Positions 1 to 6,766 of a stretch of DNA of 13,686 nt are shown here, one piece after another; within the stretch, counting starts at the first letter, position 1; each line of letters starts with the position of its first letter. The translations under genes and the position numbers were made by a program. Below the pieces are notes generated by a model. The model saw nothing but the letters and a program-made list of their open reading frames with translations, was not told where the DNA came from and did no database searches. The stretch is from assembly GCA_014378125.1 (NCBI GenBank), contig JACMOG010000353.1:1-13686 (forward strand), given 5' to 3'. This DNA is from Vitreoscilla sp. (lineage in GTDB: Bacteria; Pseudomonadota; Gammaproteobacteria; Burkholderiales; Burkholderiaceae).

Positions 1-407
1 AACGGGCACACCGTGATCGTGAAGACGCCCGGGGCCTTCGCCGTGGTCCCGGGCGGAGGCCGGGGTTGCAGCGCGGCGAGCAGCCCCTGGCCGGAGTCCA
101 GCGGACGCAGCAGCAGCACGTTGTCGCTGTCGACCATCGTGGCGTTGGCCGCCTCGCGATGAGCCTTCCAGGCCGGGCCGCCGTAGAACGCGCCGAGGCC
201 GCCGGCGCGTGCGGGCATGTCGGCGAAGCCCCGCAGCCACACGAAGCGATCGGGCGCATCGAGGTCGCGGAAGGTGCCCAGCACCGCGATGCCGGCCGCC
301 TCCTGCGGCTCGATGAGTTCGCGCTCGAACAGTGCGATCAAGTCGTCTCGGTGGCCGGGATGCAAGGTGTACTGGCGCAGTTCCAGCACGGACGGAGGAA
401 CGGACAT
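1..407 (-). CDS. NIPSNAP family protein (3' end missing)
   Basis: The frame opens with ATG at 407 and runs leftward off the window without a stop, giving 135 residues of an incomplete protein. It begins MSVPPSVLELRQYTLHPGHR and continues with IALFERELIEPQEAAGI and FVWLRGFADM. This is the classic NIPSNAP pattern: a ferredoxin-like alpha+beta fold of the dimeric alpha/beta-barrel group. The biochemical role of bacterial members is not settled, and a small-molecule or quinone-related oxygenase role has been guessed. An AGGAG Shine-Dalgarno lies about nine bases before the ATG. The gene is divergent from the WYL regulator at 495, and a perfect inverted repeat sits between them, so it is probably that regulator's target. 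Family call is strong; function is unknown. Confidence 0.88.
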   Translation of the reverse strand, partial: MSVPPSVLELRQYTLHPGHRDDLIALFERELIEPQEAAGIAVLGTFRDLDAPDRFVWLRGFADMPARAGGLGAFYGGPAWKAHREAANATMVDSDNVLLLRPLDSGQGLLAALQPRPPPGTTAKAPGVFTITVCP

Positions 408-449
408 GGCGACGGGCTCCTGGATGGCGATGCCCCCATGTTCTGCGCG

Positions 450-476
450 AATACATGACAAGGCGTGTCATGTATT
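450..476. promoter_or_regulatory. Perfect 11-bp inverted repeat, likely WYL-regulator operator
   Basis: The arms AATACATGACA (450-460) and TGTCATGTATT (466-476) are perfect reverse complements with a 5-base spacer. The repeat is AT-rich inside very GC-rich DNA and sits in the 87-base gap between the divergent NIPSNAP (start 407) and YafY-type regulator (start 495) genes. The natural reading is that the regulator binds here and controls both directions. That is inference from position and symmetry. No clear -35/-10 pair could be fixed. Confidence 0.75.
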
Positions 477-494
477 TGAGGCAGACTTCGCTTC

Positions 495-1460
495 ATGCGT
501 GCCAGCCGCCTCCTGTCGCTCCTGATGCTCCTGCAGTCGCGCGGCCGCGTCAGCGCGCAGGCGCTGGCCCAGGCGCTGGAGGTGTCGGTGCGCACCATCC
601 ACCGAGACGTCGACGAGCTGAGCGCCGCCGGCGTACCCATCTGGGCCGACCGCGGCCGGCTCGGTGGATTCCAACTGCAGCCCGGATGGCGCACCCGGGT
701 CGACGGCCTGACGGCGCCCGAGGCGCAGGCGATGTTCCTGGGCGGCCTGCCCGGGCCGGCGGCCGAGCTGGGGCTGGGCGAGGCGATGGCGTCGGCGCAG
801 CTGAAGCTGCTGGCCGCGTTGCCGGAGGGTTGGCGCGAGGACGCGCGCCGGGTGAGCGCGCGCTTCCACCTCGACCCGATCGACTGGTACCGTGGCCCGT
901 CGGGCACCGACCACCTGCCGGCGATCGCGCAGGCGGTGTGGGGCGAGCGCCGCGTGGCTATGCGCTACGAGAGCTGGAAGGGCGAGGTGACGCGGCGTGT
1001 CGACCCGCTGGGGCTGGTGCTGAAGGCCGGTGTCTGGTACCTGGCCGCGCAGGTGGGCAACGGCGTGCGCACCTATCGCCTGTCGAACATCCTCGAGCTC
1101 GAATCGACGGAGGAGCCGTTCCAGCGCCCGGCGAACTTCGAGCTGGCCGCATGGTGGCAGGCGTCGACGAGGCGCTTCGAGAAGGGGCTGGCGGTGGACC
1201 GCGCGCATCTTCGCGTGTCGGCCGCCGGCCTGAAGGCCTTGCGCGAGCTGGGCGCCTCCGTGGCGCAGGCCGCCGAGGCCACGGTCGGAGCGCCCGATGA
1301 AGAGGGCTGGCGGCGCGTGGCGATCCCGATCGAATCGATCGCGCACGCCACCGCGCAGATGTTGCGTCTCGGCCCTGAGGCGCAGGTGCTCAGGCCCGCC
1401 GCGTTGCGGCGGGCGCTGGTCGAGCGCCTGGGCGCCATCGCGGCGCTCTATCCGGACTGA
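495..1460 (+). CDS. YafY/WYL-domain HTH transcriptional regulator
   Basis: This 321-residue protein has an N-terminal HTH_11/DeoR-like winged helix at about residues 3-60 (RLLSLLMLLQSRGRVSAQAL, then RTIHRDVDELSAAGVPIW). A central WYL domain follows at about 140-205, with the signature VDPLGLVLKAGVWYLAA near 169-185, including the literal W181-Y182-L183. A WCX-type C-terminal extension completes it. Length and order are normal for YafY-family one-component regulators, whose WYL domain is thought to sense a small ligand or nucleic acid. The ATG at 495 is chosen because the HTH begins immediately; a GAGG at 478-481 is a somewhat distant ribosome site. It is divergent from the NIPSNAP gene across a perfect inverted repeat, which suggests autoregulation and control of that neighbour. 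The ligand cannot be deduced. Confidence 0.92.
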   Translation: MRASRLLSLLMLLQSRGRVSAQALAQALEVSVRTIHRDVDELSAAGVPIWADRGRLGGFQLQPGWRTRVDGLTAPEAQAMFLGGLPGPAAELGLGEAMASAQLKLLAALPEGWREDARRVSARFHLDPIDWYRGPSGTDHLPAIAQAVWGERRVAMRYESWKGEVTRRVDPLGLVLKAGVWYLAAQVGNGVRTYRLSNILELESTEEPFQRPANFELAAWWQASTRRFEKGLAVDRAHLRVSAAGLKALRELGASVAQAAEATVGAPDEEGWRRVAIPIESIAHATAQMLRLGPEAQVLRPAALRRALVERLGAIAALYPD

Positions 1461-1473
1461 AGCGGACGGCGCC

Positions 1474-1854
1474 TCAGCAGTCGCCGGTGCCGGTGCCGCC
1501 GCCGCCGTTGCGGATCTCCGGGTCGACGCTATAGTGCTGGCCCGTCGCGGTGTCGACGATGTTGACCGTGTACTTCAGCTCGTCGGCCACCTTGTTGCGG
1601 TCGTACAGCGCCGCCAAGGTGTCGCTGATGGTCCACGACGCGTACGGAAAGTCGTCCACCTTCACGTCCAGCTCGATGGCCTTGGTCGTCTTGAATCGAT
1701 AGCCCGGTGTAGCCAGCGTGAAGACGAGCAGCACGTTGCTGGCGCCCACGTCGATGGGGGCCGGGTTGGGGCTGCACGTGATGACGACGACGCCGTCGAC
1801 GATGCTGACGTCGACCGCGACCGGAACGACGCGCTTGGGGGTCTTGGCTTCCAT
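1474..1854 (-). CDS. Small beta-rich protein, DP-EP-like, last gene of the sigma-kinase operon
   Basis: This is a 126-residue protein with no signal peptide or membrane segment. Alternating hydrophobic strands (VAVDVSIVDGVVVITCSPNP, VLLVFTLATPGYRF, YTVNIVDTATGQHYSVDPEI) suggest a small all-beta sandwich. It ends in a glycine-rich tail after DPEI (residues 111-114). The SPNP segment, the GY-F strand and the terminal DPEIxN resemble what I recall of the uncharacterised DP-EP family; this is memory, not a search, and the function is unknown. It starts 14 bases after the kinase stop with an AAGGGA ribosome site, so it is probably co-transcribed with the sigma factor and kinase and could be a substrate, output or partner of the kinase. 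Its stop faces the YafY-type gene's stop across 13 bases. Confidence 0.7.
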   Translation of the reverse strand: MEAKTPKRVVPVAVDVSIVDGVVVITCSPNPAPIDVGASNVLLVFTLATPGYRFKTTKAIELDVKVDDFPYASWTISDTLAALYDRNKVADELKYTVNIVDTATGQHYSVDPEIRNGGGGTGTGDC

Positions 1855-1868
1855 GATGCATCCCTTGA

Positions 1869-4583
1869 TCAGGGCCTGGACGCTTCCCCCGCCGACGGCG
1901 TCGGCCCAAGTCGTTGTTGAAGATCGGTGAAGGCGGGGTGCCTGTAGGTCGTGGCCAACACCTTATCGGCCCATGCACGCGCGTCTTGAATGCCCCCGAG
2001 CCGCAGATCCAGTTGACCGAGCTGCGTCATCGCGGACGGAAGCGACCGATCCGCGAGCGGCCTGATCCGGTTCGCGGCCGCCTGCCACGCATCGCGCGCT
2101 TGCGCGGCCTGGCCGTCGCGGGCCAGCAGGTCGCCCTGCATCAGCCCGGCGCTCGCGATCAGCACGGCGTCGAACGGCGGCACCACGCCACCTTCGGATT
2201 CATACCGATGCACGTCGTCCATATAGGCCGCGAGGCCTGCCCGTGCCGCGGCGCGCTCGTCGCCGTTCGCCGCCAGGAGCCCCCGCGCCTCGGCAAGCCG
2301 GCCCTGGTAGGTGAGTCGCCACGCGCGCTTGGGGGTGGGGCGGGCCATCAGGGTCGCCTGCAGCGCGCTCGCCTGGCGCAGGTGCTCGCGCGCGCCGGCG
2401 AGATCGCCGCGATCGGCCAGCACGTAGACCAGGAAGGCCCGCGTGCTGACGACCTCGGAGAGGTTGCCGACGTTGTTGGGCTCGCGCGCGTTCAGGGCCA
2501 TCAATTCCGCCAGCGCGCGGTTGGCCAACGCCAGGGCGTTGTCCAGGTGGCCCAGGTTGCGCTCCCATTTCGCGATCTCGTCGTGCCCGTTGGCGACCAG
2601 GAACTGCGCGTCCTGGTCCTTGTCGGCATTCGGCGCGCGCAGGGCGGCCGCGATCTTGTCGTTGTCAGCGCGAATGGCGTCTTCGTCGCGTCCAAGCGCG
2701 GCGTAGGCGATCGCGTTCCAGCCGATGGTGTTGCCCTCGCTGACCGAGTCTTCCGGATGGCTGCGCGCCAGCACCCCGATCTCGGCGCGGGCCTGGGCCA
2801 GCAGCGGCAGGGCCTCGTCGGCGCGGCCCAGCTCGGTGAGCACGATGCCCACGTTGGTCTTGGAGAACACGTCCTCCAGCTGCCAGCCGTGATCGCCCGG
2901 CCTGGCGCTGTTCATGCGTCCCGCCATCTCCTGGTAGCGCCGGAACGACGTCTCTGCCTCGCGCAGCCGTCCGCGATACCACTGCACGTACCCGACCCAG
3001 TATTCGCTCTGCGACTGGTCGAAGATGCGCTGCGGGTCGTCGGGATGCGCCTGCAGCAGGCGGCCGGTGGTGTCGGCGGCCAGCTGGAAGTCGCGCACCG
3101 CCTCGTCGAAGCGGCCGCGCTGTTCGGCCAGGCTGCCGATCATGTGGAACGCCCGGGCGCGCCGGCCGAGCGAGTCGGCGTCCAGCCTGTCCAGGTCCTG
3201 CGCGGCGTAGTAGTCCAGCGCCTTCACGCCGACGCCATCGAGCACGTCCAGCCGGCCCACCGGTTGCAGCTTCTTGCGCAGGTCGCCGATCATGTATTCG
3301 ACCAGGCCTTCGGCCTGCACGCGCTGCGCCCGCGCCTCGCTCGCCTGCCACAGCGCGACGCCGATGCCCGCGCCGAGCGCCGTCACGGCCACGCCGGCCA
3401 TCGCCACGCCGGCGGTGTGGCGCTGCACGAAGCGCGTGGCGCGGTACAGCGGCGTGTCCGGCCGCGCCGTGATGGGCTCGCGGCCCAGGTAGCGGCGGAT
3501 GTCGTCGGCCAGTTCCGCGGCGTTGGCGTAGCGCTCGGCGGGCGCCTTCTTCAGGGCCTTGGCGACGATGGTCTCGATGTCGCCCTTGATCTCGGTGGCC
3601 AGCTTGCGCGACTCGGGCGAGAAGCGTTGCGTGGGCCCGCCGCGTCGCAGCACCGCCTCGGACAATCGCTTGGGCACGGTCTCGATCACCGAGCGCATGC
3701 GGTCCAGCGGCGCGCCCGTGGGTAGCGCGGTGGGATGCTCGCCGCCCAGCAACAGGTACAGCAGCACGCCCAGCGCGTACACGTCGGTGGCCGTGGTCAC
3801 GTCGCCGCCCTGCAGCTGCTCGGGCGCGGCGAACTCCGGCGTGAACGCGTTGCCGGCGCGCGCGGTGAGCGCCGTCTGGTCGCCGCCGGCGTCGTCCAGC
3901 AGCTTGGCGATGCCGAAGTCCAGCAGCTTCACCTCGCCGGCCTTCGTCACCAGGATGTTGCTGGGTTTCAGGTCGCGGTGCAGGATCAGGCGGTTGTGCG
4001 CCTGGGCCACCGCGGCCAGCACGTCCAGCATCAGCGCCAGTCGCGCGGCCACGGGCAGCGCCAGGCGCTGGCAGTACTGGTCGATGGGCTCGCCGTCGAT
4101 GTACTCCAGCACCAGGTAGGGCTGCGTGCCGTCGGCCACCACGCCGGCGTCGAGGAGGCGCGCGATGTGCGGATGCGACAGCCGCGCGAGGATGCTGCCC
4201 TCGCGCTCGAAGCGCGCCGCGTCGCCGTGTCCGAACAGGCCCGAGCGCAGGAACTTGATCGCCACCTCGCCCTCGTAGCGGCCGTCGGTGCGGCGCGCCA
4301 GCCACACGGTGCCCATGCCGCCCTGGCCGATCTCGCGTACCAGCGAGTACGGGCCGATGGACTGGCCGGCCAGTCCCGTGGGCTTGGGCAGCGCCGAGGC
4401 GGGCATGAACTCGCCGCGCTCGATGGCCGGCAGGTGCTGCAGCATCGCGGTCACCGCGTCGGCCAGCTTCGCATCCTGGATCCGCAGGTCGTCCAGGCGC
4501 GCCTGGCGTTCGGCGTCGGGCAGGTCGAGCAGTTCGTCGAGCAACGGCGACAGGCGGCCCCAGGTCTCCTTGCTGACCGACAT
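1869..4583 (-). CDS. Membrane serine/threonine protein kinase with TPR-rich C-terminal half
   Basis: This 904-residue Hanks-type kinase is complete. Visible motifs are the glycine loop GQGGMG (86-91), catalytic Lys110 in VAIK, HRDLKPSN (202-209), DFG (222-224) and APE (253-255), so it should be active. A short helical region (about 5-55) precedes the kinase domain. One hydrophobic segment at about 392-412 (AGVAMAGVAVTALGAGIGVA) should anchor it in the inner membrane. The remainder (about 425-900) is alanine- and leucine-rich helical repeat resembling TPRs, opening with EYMIGDLRKKLQPVGRLDVL, typical of this class. It follows the sigma gene directly, and no anti-sigma gene is present. In known sigma-kinase pairs the kinase activates its sigma factor by phosphorylation; that role here is inference. 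The start follows a GGAG site and overlaps the stop of an 11-codon frame. Confidence 0.94.
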   Translation of the reverse strand: MSVSKETWGRLSPLLDELLDLPDAERQARLDDLRIQDAKLADAVTAMLQHLPAIERGEFMPASALPKPTGLAGQSIGPYSLVREIGQGGMGTVWLARRTDGRYEGEVAIKFLRSGLFGHGDAARFEREGSILARLSHPHIARLLDAGVVADGTQPYLVLEYIDGEPIDQYCQRLALPVAARLALMLDVLAAVAQAHNRLILHRDLKPSNILVTKAGEVKLLDFGIAKLLDDAGGDQTALTARAGNAFTPEFAAPEQLQGGDVTTATDVYALGVLLYLLLGGEHPTALPTGAPLDRMRSVIETVPKRLSEAVLRRGGPTQRFSPESRKLATEIKGDIETIVAKALKKAPAERYANAAELADDIRRYLGREPITARPDTPLYRATRFVQRHTAGVAMAGVAVTALGAGIGVALWQASEARAQRVQAEGLVEYMIGDLRKKLQPVGRLDVLDGVGVKALDYYAAQDLDRLDADSLGRRARAFHMIGSLAEQRGRFDEAVRDFQLAADTTGRLLQAHPDDPQRIFDQSQSEYWVGYVQWYRGRLREAETSFRRYQEMAGRMNSARPGDHGWQLEDVFSKTNVGIVLTELGRADEALPLLAQARAEIGVLARSHPEDSVSEGNTIGWNAIAYAALGRDEDAIRADNDKIAAALRAPNADKDQDAQFLVANGHDEIAKWERNLGHLDNALALANRALAELMALNAREPNNVGNLSEVVSTRAFLVYVLADRGDLAGAREHLRQASALQATLMARPTPKRAWRLTYQGRLAEARGLLAANGDERAAARAGLAAYMDDVHRYESEGGVVPPFDAVLIASAGLMQGDLLARDGQAAQARDAWQAAANRIRPLADRSLPSAMTQLGQLDLRLGGIQDARAWADKVLATTYRHPAFTDLQQRLGPTPSAGEASRP

Positions 4584-4618
4584 CAGCGCGCCTCCGTGTT
4601 GCGCAGAAGGGCGGTCAT
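4583..4618 (-). CDS. Possible 11-codon coupling ORF between sigma and kinase
   Basis: The frame encodes MTALLRNTEAR. Its ATG overlaps the sigma stop (ATGA, 4618-4615) and its TGA overlaps the kinase ATG (TGATG, 4585-4581), so it exactly bridges the gap. It carries the kinase Shine-Dalgarno (GGAG) inside. It may be translated to couple sigma and kinase synthesis, or it may be chance in a 31-base spacer. No function is claimed for the peptide. Confidence 0.3.
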   Translation of the reverse strand: MTALLRNTEAR

Positions 4619-5175
4619 GCGCTGAGCGCGGCCGACAGGAAGAGGCGTGCCTTCTGCCAGTCGCGCTGCACGGTGCGCTCGGTGACGCCCAGGATCGCCG
4701 CGATCTCGGTCTCGGCCAGTCCTCCGAAGTAGCGCAGTTCGACGACGTCGTGCAGGCGGCGATCGGCCTCGGCGAGCTGCTGCATGGCCTCGTCGACGCG
4801 CAGGATCTCGTCGTCGTGCGCGACCAGCAAGTCGCCGATGGCGGTGTTGAGCGTCACGTGCTCCACGTCGCCGCCGTGGCGGGCGGCGCGGCGCGAACGG
4901 ACGAAGTCGACCACGACGGTATGCATCACGCGTGCAGCGTAGCCCATGAAGTGCTGCTTGTCGGCGAAGCCCGCGTCGCCGGCGCCGGCGCCCTGGAAGC
5001 GCAGCCAGCTCTCGTGCACGAGAGCGGTGGTGTCCAGCAGGGTCACGCTGCCGGAGCGGCGCATGCGGCTGCGGGCGAGTCGCTGCAGGTCGGCGTAGAG
5101 CAGGGCGAACGCCTGGTCGGCCGCCTGCCGGTCGCCGGCGCTGGCGGCCTTCAGCAGGATGGTGATCTCGGACAT
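4615..5175 (-). CDS. ECF-type sigma factor (Sigma70_ECF, Acidobacteria-type family)
   Basis: This 186-residue sigma factor has region 2 at about residues 18-95 (GDRQAADQAFALLYADLQRL, ALVHESWLRF, FMGYAARVMHTVVVDFVRSR). Region 4 lies at about 128-182, with the helix-turn-helix LAETEIAAILGVTERTVQRD. The wording matches the Sigma70_ECF/TIGR02999 type rather than the RpoE type. It is followed by a membrane Ser/Thr kinase and a small beta-rich protein. ECF sigmas of this kind usually lack a classical anti-sigma and are paired with kinases, so phosphorylation control is the expected model (inference). The ATG at 5175 is chosen because the family N-terminus (MSEITILLKAASAGDRQAA) starts there, although the ribosome site is weak. 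Several threonines, including the TLLDTT stretch at 45-50, could be targets, but none can be assigned. Confidence 0.92.
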   Translation of the reverse strand: MSEITILLKAASAGDRQAADQAFALLYADLQRLARSRMRRSGSVTLLDTTALVHESWLRFQGAGAGDAGFADKQHFMGYAARVMHTVVVDFVRSRRAARHGGDVEHVTLNTAIGDLLVAHDDEILRVDEAMQQLAEADRRLHDVVELRYFGGLAETEIAAILGVTERTVQRDWQKARLFLSAALSA

Positions 5176-5219
5176 GGGCTTTTACGTTTCGGGCGCGTGG
5201 CGTCCGCATCCCCCGACTC

Positions 5220-5232
5220 TAACGCGTCGTTA
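5220..5232. promoter_or_regulatory. Short palindrome in the sigma/GGDEF divergent gap
   Basis: TAACG (5220-5224) and CGTTA (5228-5232) flank a 3-base centre about 45 bases before the sigma start, next to an A/T run (5236-5243) in otherwise GC-rich DNA. The rest of the 231-base gap (5176-5406) holds no gene. This could be part of the sigma-kinase promoter or an operator, but no -35/-10 pair is convincing. Weak evidence. Confidence 0.3.
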
Positions 5233-5406
5233 CACATTTTTTTCATTTCGCCCTGTCGGGTTTGCGTCGCCCTTCGCGTTTTATTGAAGGAGGGGCGGTA
5301 TTCCGGCGGAAGGGAGGCCGGAGGGCCGACTCGGGATGCCGCCCCTCACCGTCCCGGCGCACGCCTGTGATCGCGCACCGTGACACCCCACCGAGGATGC
5401 CCCGTG

Positions 5407-5922
5407 ATGTCGCCCACCCGACCCGAACGCGAAGAAGAGAGCGGACAACCGCCCGCGGTGCCGGATCGACAGCCGCGGGCGCCGCGCACGACGCCGGTCT
5501 CCGGCCCGGCCGAGGTGGAGGCGCGGCTCGAGCTGCACCTGTCGCAGTGCCGTCGGCGCGGCAGCGTGCTGGCGCTGCTGTGCGTCAGCGTCGACGCGGT
5601 GGCGTCGCCGCGTGGCGAGGTCAGCGCCGGCATGGAGCGCCTGGTGCGCCAGGAGGTATCGAACCGGATCGGCAACGCCGTGCGCGGCAGCGACTCCATC
5701 CTGCGCGAGAGCGACCGCGACACCTGCGTGGTGATGCCCGGCGCCGACGCCCGCACGGCCGAGCGCGTGGGGCTGCGCCTGGAGCGCATGGTCAGCGGCG
5801 ACTATCGCGTGGCCGGTGAGCTGCTGCAGGTGGTGGTGCGCGTGGGCGCGGCGGCGCATCCCGGGCACGGTCTGCGCGCGCCCGAGCTGCTGCGCCGCGC
5901 CGGGGATCGCGGGCAGGATTGA
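5407..5922 (+). CDS. Degenerate GGDEF-like domain protein
   Basis: This 171-residue protein has a proline- and charge-rich disordered N-terminus (1-35) and one alpha/beta domain (about 37-168). The domain follows the GGDEF layout: VLALLCVSVDAV where the first metal-binding strand belongs, LVRQEVSNRIGNAVRGSDSILRE for the helix before the signature, then CVVMPGADARTAERVGLRLE and APELLRRAGD for the end. The GGDEF signature is replaced by S-D-R-D-T (102-106), and the usual Asp and GTP-contact residues are missing. It should not make cyclic di-GMP; a regulatory or protein-binding role is possible. The start at 5407 is chosen for the GAGG at about 5394; an in-frame GTG at 5380 is an alternative. 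It is divergent from the sigma-kinase operon and converges on the monooxygenase-like gene. Confidence 0.68.
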   Translation: MSPTRPEREEESGQPPAVPDRQPRAPRTTPVSGPAEVEARLELHLSQCRRRGSVLALLCVSVDAVASPRGEVSAGMERLVRQEVSNRIGNAVRGSDSILRESDRDTCVVMPGADARTAERVGLRLERMVSGDYRVAGELLQVVVRVGAAAHPGHGLRAPELLRRAGDRGQD

Positions 5923-5938
5923 GACCGGCGCTGGCGCC

Positions 5939-6271
5939 TCAGGACGCGTCGAACATCACGACGCCCTCGCCGATCTCGCCGCCGCCGTAGGCGCGCATCA
6001 CCTGCGCGATGACCACCCGGTAGCCCGCCAGCCAGTTGGCCTGCGCCGCCTTGGCCTTCAGGTGCGACGGGTGCGACATCAGTTGCTGCAGGGCCTCCAG
6101 CGACGACCAGTAGTACACGTTGGACACGAGCCCCGTCGTCGGGTTCTCCCAGGCCTCCTCGCCGAGGTAGCCGGGCAGTGCCTTGGCTGCCGCGGCGATC
6201 GCCTGGTCGAGCCGGCGGAACTCGTCGTCGAACTGTTTCTTGGCGAAGATGAAAGTGGCGCTGTAGACCAT
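5939..6271 (-). CDS. Antibiotic biosynthesis monooxygenase (ABM)-like protein
   Basis: This 110-residue protein fits a single dimeric alpha/beta-barrel domain. It has an opening strand VYSATFIF, a helix of about residues 12-30, PGYLGEEAWENPTTGLVSNVYYW (33-55) with strand and catalytic-barrel residues, SLEALQQLMSHPSHLKAK, and AGYRVVIAQVM at the end. The W-x-S-x-E-AL-x-LM-x-HP-x-H pattern is typical of ABM-superfamily proteins that pass annotation as monooxygenases or heme-degrading-like enzymes; substrates are usually unknown. It begins 14 bases after the preceding minus-strand gene, so the two probably form an operon. Its ATG at 6271 has no strong ribosome site, which fits coupled translation. 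Its stop faces the GGDEF-like gene's stop across 16 bases. Confidence 0.82.
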   Translation of the reverse strand: MVYSATFIFAKKQFDDEFRRLDQAIAAAAKALPGYLGEEAWENPTTGLVSNVYYWSSLEALQQLMSHPSHLKAKAAQANWLAGYRVVIAQVMRAYGGGEIGEGVVMFDAS

Positions 6272-6285
6272 TGCACGCGGCGTGT

Positions 6286-6660
6286 TCAGCACGACAGGTC
6301 TTCCGTGAAGCGGGCGGCTGCGTCGAAGGTCGCGGTCAGCGCGCGCGCTTGCAGCGCCAGCGAGCTGCCGTTGGCCAAGCGCAGGTCGAGCTCGATCGCG
6401 CCGTCCAGCGTGACCGGCAACGCGAGGCGGCCGACCTCCCGGCCGTCGTGCCGCAGCCGGCCCTCGGTGATCTTGCCGAACGCGTGGCGGACGTCCTCCG
6501 CCGCCGTGGCGTCCGCCAGCGCCAGCTGCACCGTCGGGATCCAGCCGTGTCGGCCTTCGGCGTCGCTCACCGAGGCGGCGGCGAAGCGCACGCGCAGCAG
6601 GGCGCCCTGCGCGGTGATGTCGAGGATCTCGGAGTCGTGGAAATCGAGGGTGAGGGGCAT
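6286..6660 (-). CDS. Hypothetical protein, co-transcribed with the ABM-like gene
   Basis: I do not recognise this 124-residue protein. It has no signal peptide or membrane segment. The sequence alternates hydrophobic and charged residues (MPLTLDFHDSEILDI, ALLRVRFAAASV, TVQLALADAT, GRLALPVTLDGAIELDLRL, SLALQARALTATF), which suggests a compact beta-rich fold. It ends in Cys124. A GGAGA ribosome site sits about nine bases before the ATG. It is the first gene of a two-gene minus-strand unit with the ABM-like protein (14-base gap) and is divergent from the metallophosphoesterase operon. Codon use matches its neighbours. It is very likely a real gene, with function open. Confidence 0.72.
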   Translation of the reverse strand: MPLTLDFHDSEILDITAQGALLRVRFAAASVSDAEGRHGWIPTVQLALADATAAEDVRHAFGKITEGRLRHDGREVGRLALPVTLDGAIELDLRLANGSSLALQARALTATFDAAARFTEDLSC

Positions 6661-6708
6661 GCGAAGGATTCTCCATCAGTCGCGTCCAGGGGTGAATTTT
6701 TCCAGGCC

Positions 6709-6736
6709 GGGAATAAATGCGTGCACCGCCCGATCT
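6709..6736 (+). promoter_or_regulatory. Candidate ECF-sigma promoter of the metallophosphoesterase operon
   Basis: An AT-containing GGGAATAAA (6709-6717) stands out upstream of the operon. It is followed 13 bases later by CGATCT (6731-6736), a spacing suited to an ECF -35/-10 pair. It lies 30-58 bases before the metallophosphoesterase ATG, whose GAGGAG ribosome site is at 6756-6761. Because the operon itself encodes an ECF sigma and anti-sigma, self-activation from here is the natural model. This is inference from motif shape; no second copy was seen in the window. Confidence 0.45.
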
Positions 6737-6766
6737 AGCAGGAACAACCCGCTTCGAGGAGTTCCC

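Noticed and set aside
1914..3725. A 603-codon plus-strand frame antisense to the kinase
   Set aside because: It lies entirely within the TPR and kinase coding region, lacks any recognisable domain and reads as Arg/Gly/Gln-rich low-complexity protein.
2665..4305. A 546-codon minus-strand frame in a different phase of the kinase gene
   Set aside because: It is a frame-shifted reading of the kinase with Arg/Ala/Gly-rich composition; the true frame has all kinase motifs.
5924..5938. A GGCGC/GCGCC hairpin between the converging GGDEF-like and ABM-like genes as a terminator
   Set aside because: The loop would be only two bases and there is no T-run on either side.
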